This document shows positions 63,042 through 64,000 of a stretch of 64,000 nucleotides of DNA, piece after piece. Source of the DNA: Oceanisphaera psychrotolerans (GTDB lineage Bacteria > Pseudomonadota > Gammaproteobacteria > Enterobacterales > Aeromonadaceae); NCBI RefSeq assembly GCF_001870485.1, contig NZ_MDKE01000002.1, positions 1-64,000 on the forward strand. Direction: 5' to 3'. Each line of letters starts with the position of its first letter. Within the stretch, counting starts at the first letter, position 1. The position numbers and the translations under genes were made by a program. Below the pieces are notes generated by a model. The model was not told the DNA's origin. It saw nothing but the letters and a program-made list of their open reading frames with translations, and did not search any database.

Positions 63042-64000
63042 TTACTTTACTTCAAAGCCGTAGGCGTAGGGATCGTCGCTGTCCACCCAGATGGTGTTGT
63101 GGCCGGTGACCCGGGCCCAGCCTTGAATGCTGGGCATGATGGCCGGGGAGTCCCCGACACGGGCTTCGCTTTCCACCCTCCCGACGAACAGGCTGCCGAT
63201 AATGCTTTCGTGTACAAACTCTTCACCCACCCCCAGTTTGCCTCTGGCCACCCATTGTGCCATGCGGGCGCTGGTGCCGGTACCGCAGGGAGAGCGGTCG
63301 ATAGCGCGATCGCCATAGAACACCGCATTGCGGGCATGGGCACCCGGCCGGGTCGGCTGGCCGGTCCACATTACATGGCTGGCACCGCGCACGGTAGGAT
63401 CCAGCGGATGCACGCAGTCCACCACCTTGTTGATCGCCTCCCGTACTTTGGGTGAATAATGCAGCACCTGATCGGCACTGAATGACTCTAAACCTGGAAA
63501 GTTGGCCTGTGGATCGACGATGGTGTAGTAATTGCCGCCATAGGAGACATCGACGGTCAGTTTTCCCAACCCTTCCACCTCTATGGTCACATCCTTGTGC
63601 GCCAGATAACTGGCCACGTTATAGATGCGCACCTTTTCTACCTTGTTACCGTTTTGTTCATAGTCGATACGGATTTGCCCTGCAGGCACGTCCAGAATCA
63701 GTTTGCCCGGTGTTTTCGGCCTGATCAGGCCATGCTCGATGGCGCTGGTGACGGTGCCTATGGTGCCGTGGCCACACATGGGCAGACAGCCGCTGGTCTC
63801 GATAAACAGGATGGAAGCATCGGCCTGTTCGCTGCACGGGGGGTAAAGGACGGAGCCGGACATCATCGAATGCCCCCGAGGCTCGAACATCAGTGCCTGG
63901 CGAATCCAGTCGTGGTGAGCCAGAAAATCCTGCCGCTTCTCGCTCATGTTTCTGCCTTGTAAGGCAGGATAACCTCCTGCTACCAACCTTACCGGGTTTC
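63042..64000 (-). CDS. 4-hydroxyproline 2-epimerase (proline racemase family), 5' end beyond window
   Basis: Catalyses trans-4-hydroxy-L-proline to cis-4-hydroxy-D-proline. The frame is open to the window edge and reads NPVRLVAGG before NMSEKRQ, as in family members whose N-terminus HTCGNPVRLVAGG lies just outside; so it is partial and the TTG at 63986 is not the start. Motifs: MFEPRGHSMMSG, catalytic Cys in LPMCGHGTIG, and DRSPCGTGTSARMA with the second catalytic Cys. Cys in the second position identifies an epimerase rather than the Thr/Ser dehydratases. No other hydroxyproline genes are visible. Confidence 0.9.
   Translation of the reverse strand, partial: NPVRLVAGGYPALQGRNMSEKRQDFLAHHDWIRQALMFEPRGHSMMSGSVLYPPCSEQADASILFIETSGCLPMCGHGTIGTVTSAIEHGLIRPKTPGKLILDVPAGQIRIDYEQNGNKVEKVRIYNVASYLAHKDVTIEVEGLGKLTVDVSYGGNYYTIVDPQANFPGLESFSADQVLHYSPKVREAINKVVDCVHPLDPTVRGASHVMWTGQPTRPGAHARNAVFYGDRAIDRSPCGTGTSARMAQWVARGKLGVGEEFVHESIIGSLFVGRVESEARVGDSPAIMPSIQGWARVTGHNTIWVDSDDPYAYGFEVK

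Noticed and set aside
62919-63455. 178-codon plus-strand frame starting MPAYKSFKG
   Set aside because: Most of it is antisense to the epimerase; the unique 40 codons before that match no family I know and overlap hairpins.
1-64000. CRISPR arrays, tRNA genes, intact phage or integrase genes
   Set aside because: Looked for repeat-spacer series, cloverleaf sequences and integrase motifs. Only XerC, a housekeeping recombinase, was found.

Overview
The window is a gammaproteobacterial chromosome segment. Gene order and protein character suggest the family Aeromonadaceae, near Oceanimonas, Oceanisphaera or Zobellella (inference, no search was run). Most of it is GC-rich housekeeping DNA. The order cyaA/cyaY/lptM/lysA/dapF/DUF484/xerC/yigB/uvrD, the hemCDXY operon divergent from cyaA, and ilvL-ilvG-ilvM-ilvE-ilvD-ilvA all follow the enterobacterial plan. 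The island at about 31.0-37.3 kb is visibly richer in A and T than its surroundings.

Layout. 1-106: end of an rRNA operon (5S 3' part and terminator). 0.3-5.4 kb: ccoG, srkA, dsbA, a small unknown gene, comM. 5.5-12.1 kb: the isoleucine-valine operon with an intact leader peptide and attenuator. 12.2-14.0 kb: a urea transporter and an NAD-binding dehydrogenase broken by an amber codon. 14.0-18.0 kb: hemYXDC (minus). 18.2-28.1 kb: cyaA to uvrD. 28.2-30.6 kb: rarD, an AraC regulator and a LysE exporter (minus). 30.8-37.5 kb: an inserted island bounded by a 160-bp duplication of recQ. It carries a sigma-54 activator, a divergent iron alcohol dehydrogenase behind a sigma-54 promoter, an SMP-30 lactonase, and wreckage of an AttM/BlcC-type lactonase, a membrane transporter and an IS. 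37.3-44.7 kb: recQ, cytochrome c, selO, DUF3630, an EamA transporter, yhhQ behind a preQ1-I riboswitch, a Fur-box-driven RyhB RNA, elbB. 45.0-48.9 kb: polA, then thiD behind a TPP riboswitch. 49.1-54.8 kb: a complete mrpABCDEFG Na+/H+ antiporter operon. 54.8-62.9 kb: a five-gene two-component and diguanylate cyclase cluster. 63.0-64.0 kb: a 4-hydroxyproline 2-epimerase running off the window end.

Two themes run across the window. First, eight otherwise intact genes (dsbA, ilvM, cyaA, dapF, xerC, DUF3630, mrpA, an HDOD regulator) each carry one single-nucleotide indel. The two insertions are both in A8 runs. The six deletions are all in G or C doublets or runs next to a CCTG. Restoring one base returns the normal protein length each time, so sequencing error is more likely than mass gene decay. 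Second, the island at 31-37 kb looks like a decaying lactone (probably gamma-butyrolactone / 4-hydroxybutyrate) catabolic locus. Its architecture, with diverged recQ promoters and a nearly identical recQ block at both ends, is what a single-crossover (Campbell-type) integration into recQ would leave.

RNA regulation is rich: ilv attenuator, preQ1-I riboswitch, TPP riboswitch, and a RyhB whose conserved core contains an extra 9-nt repeat unit.
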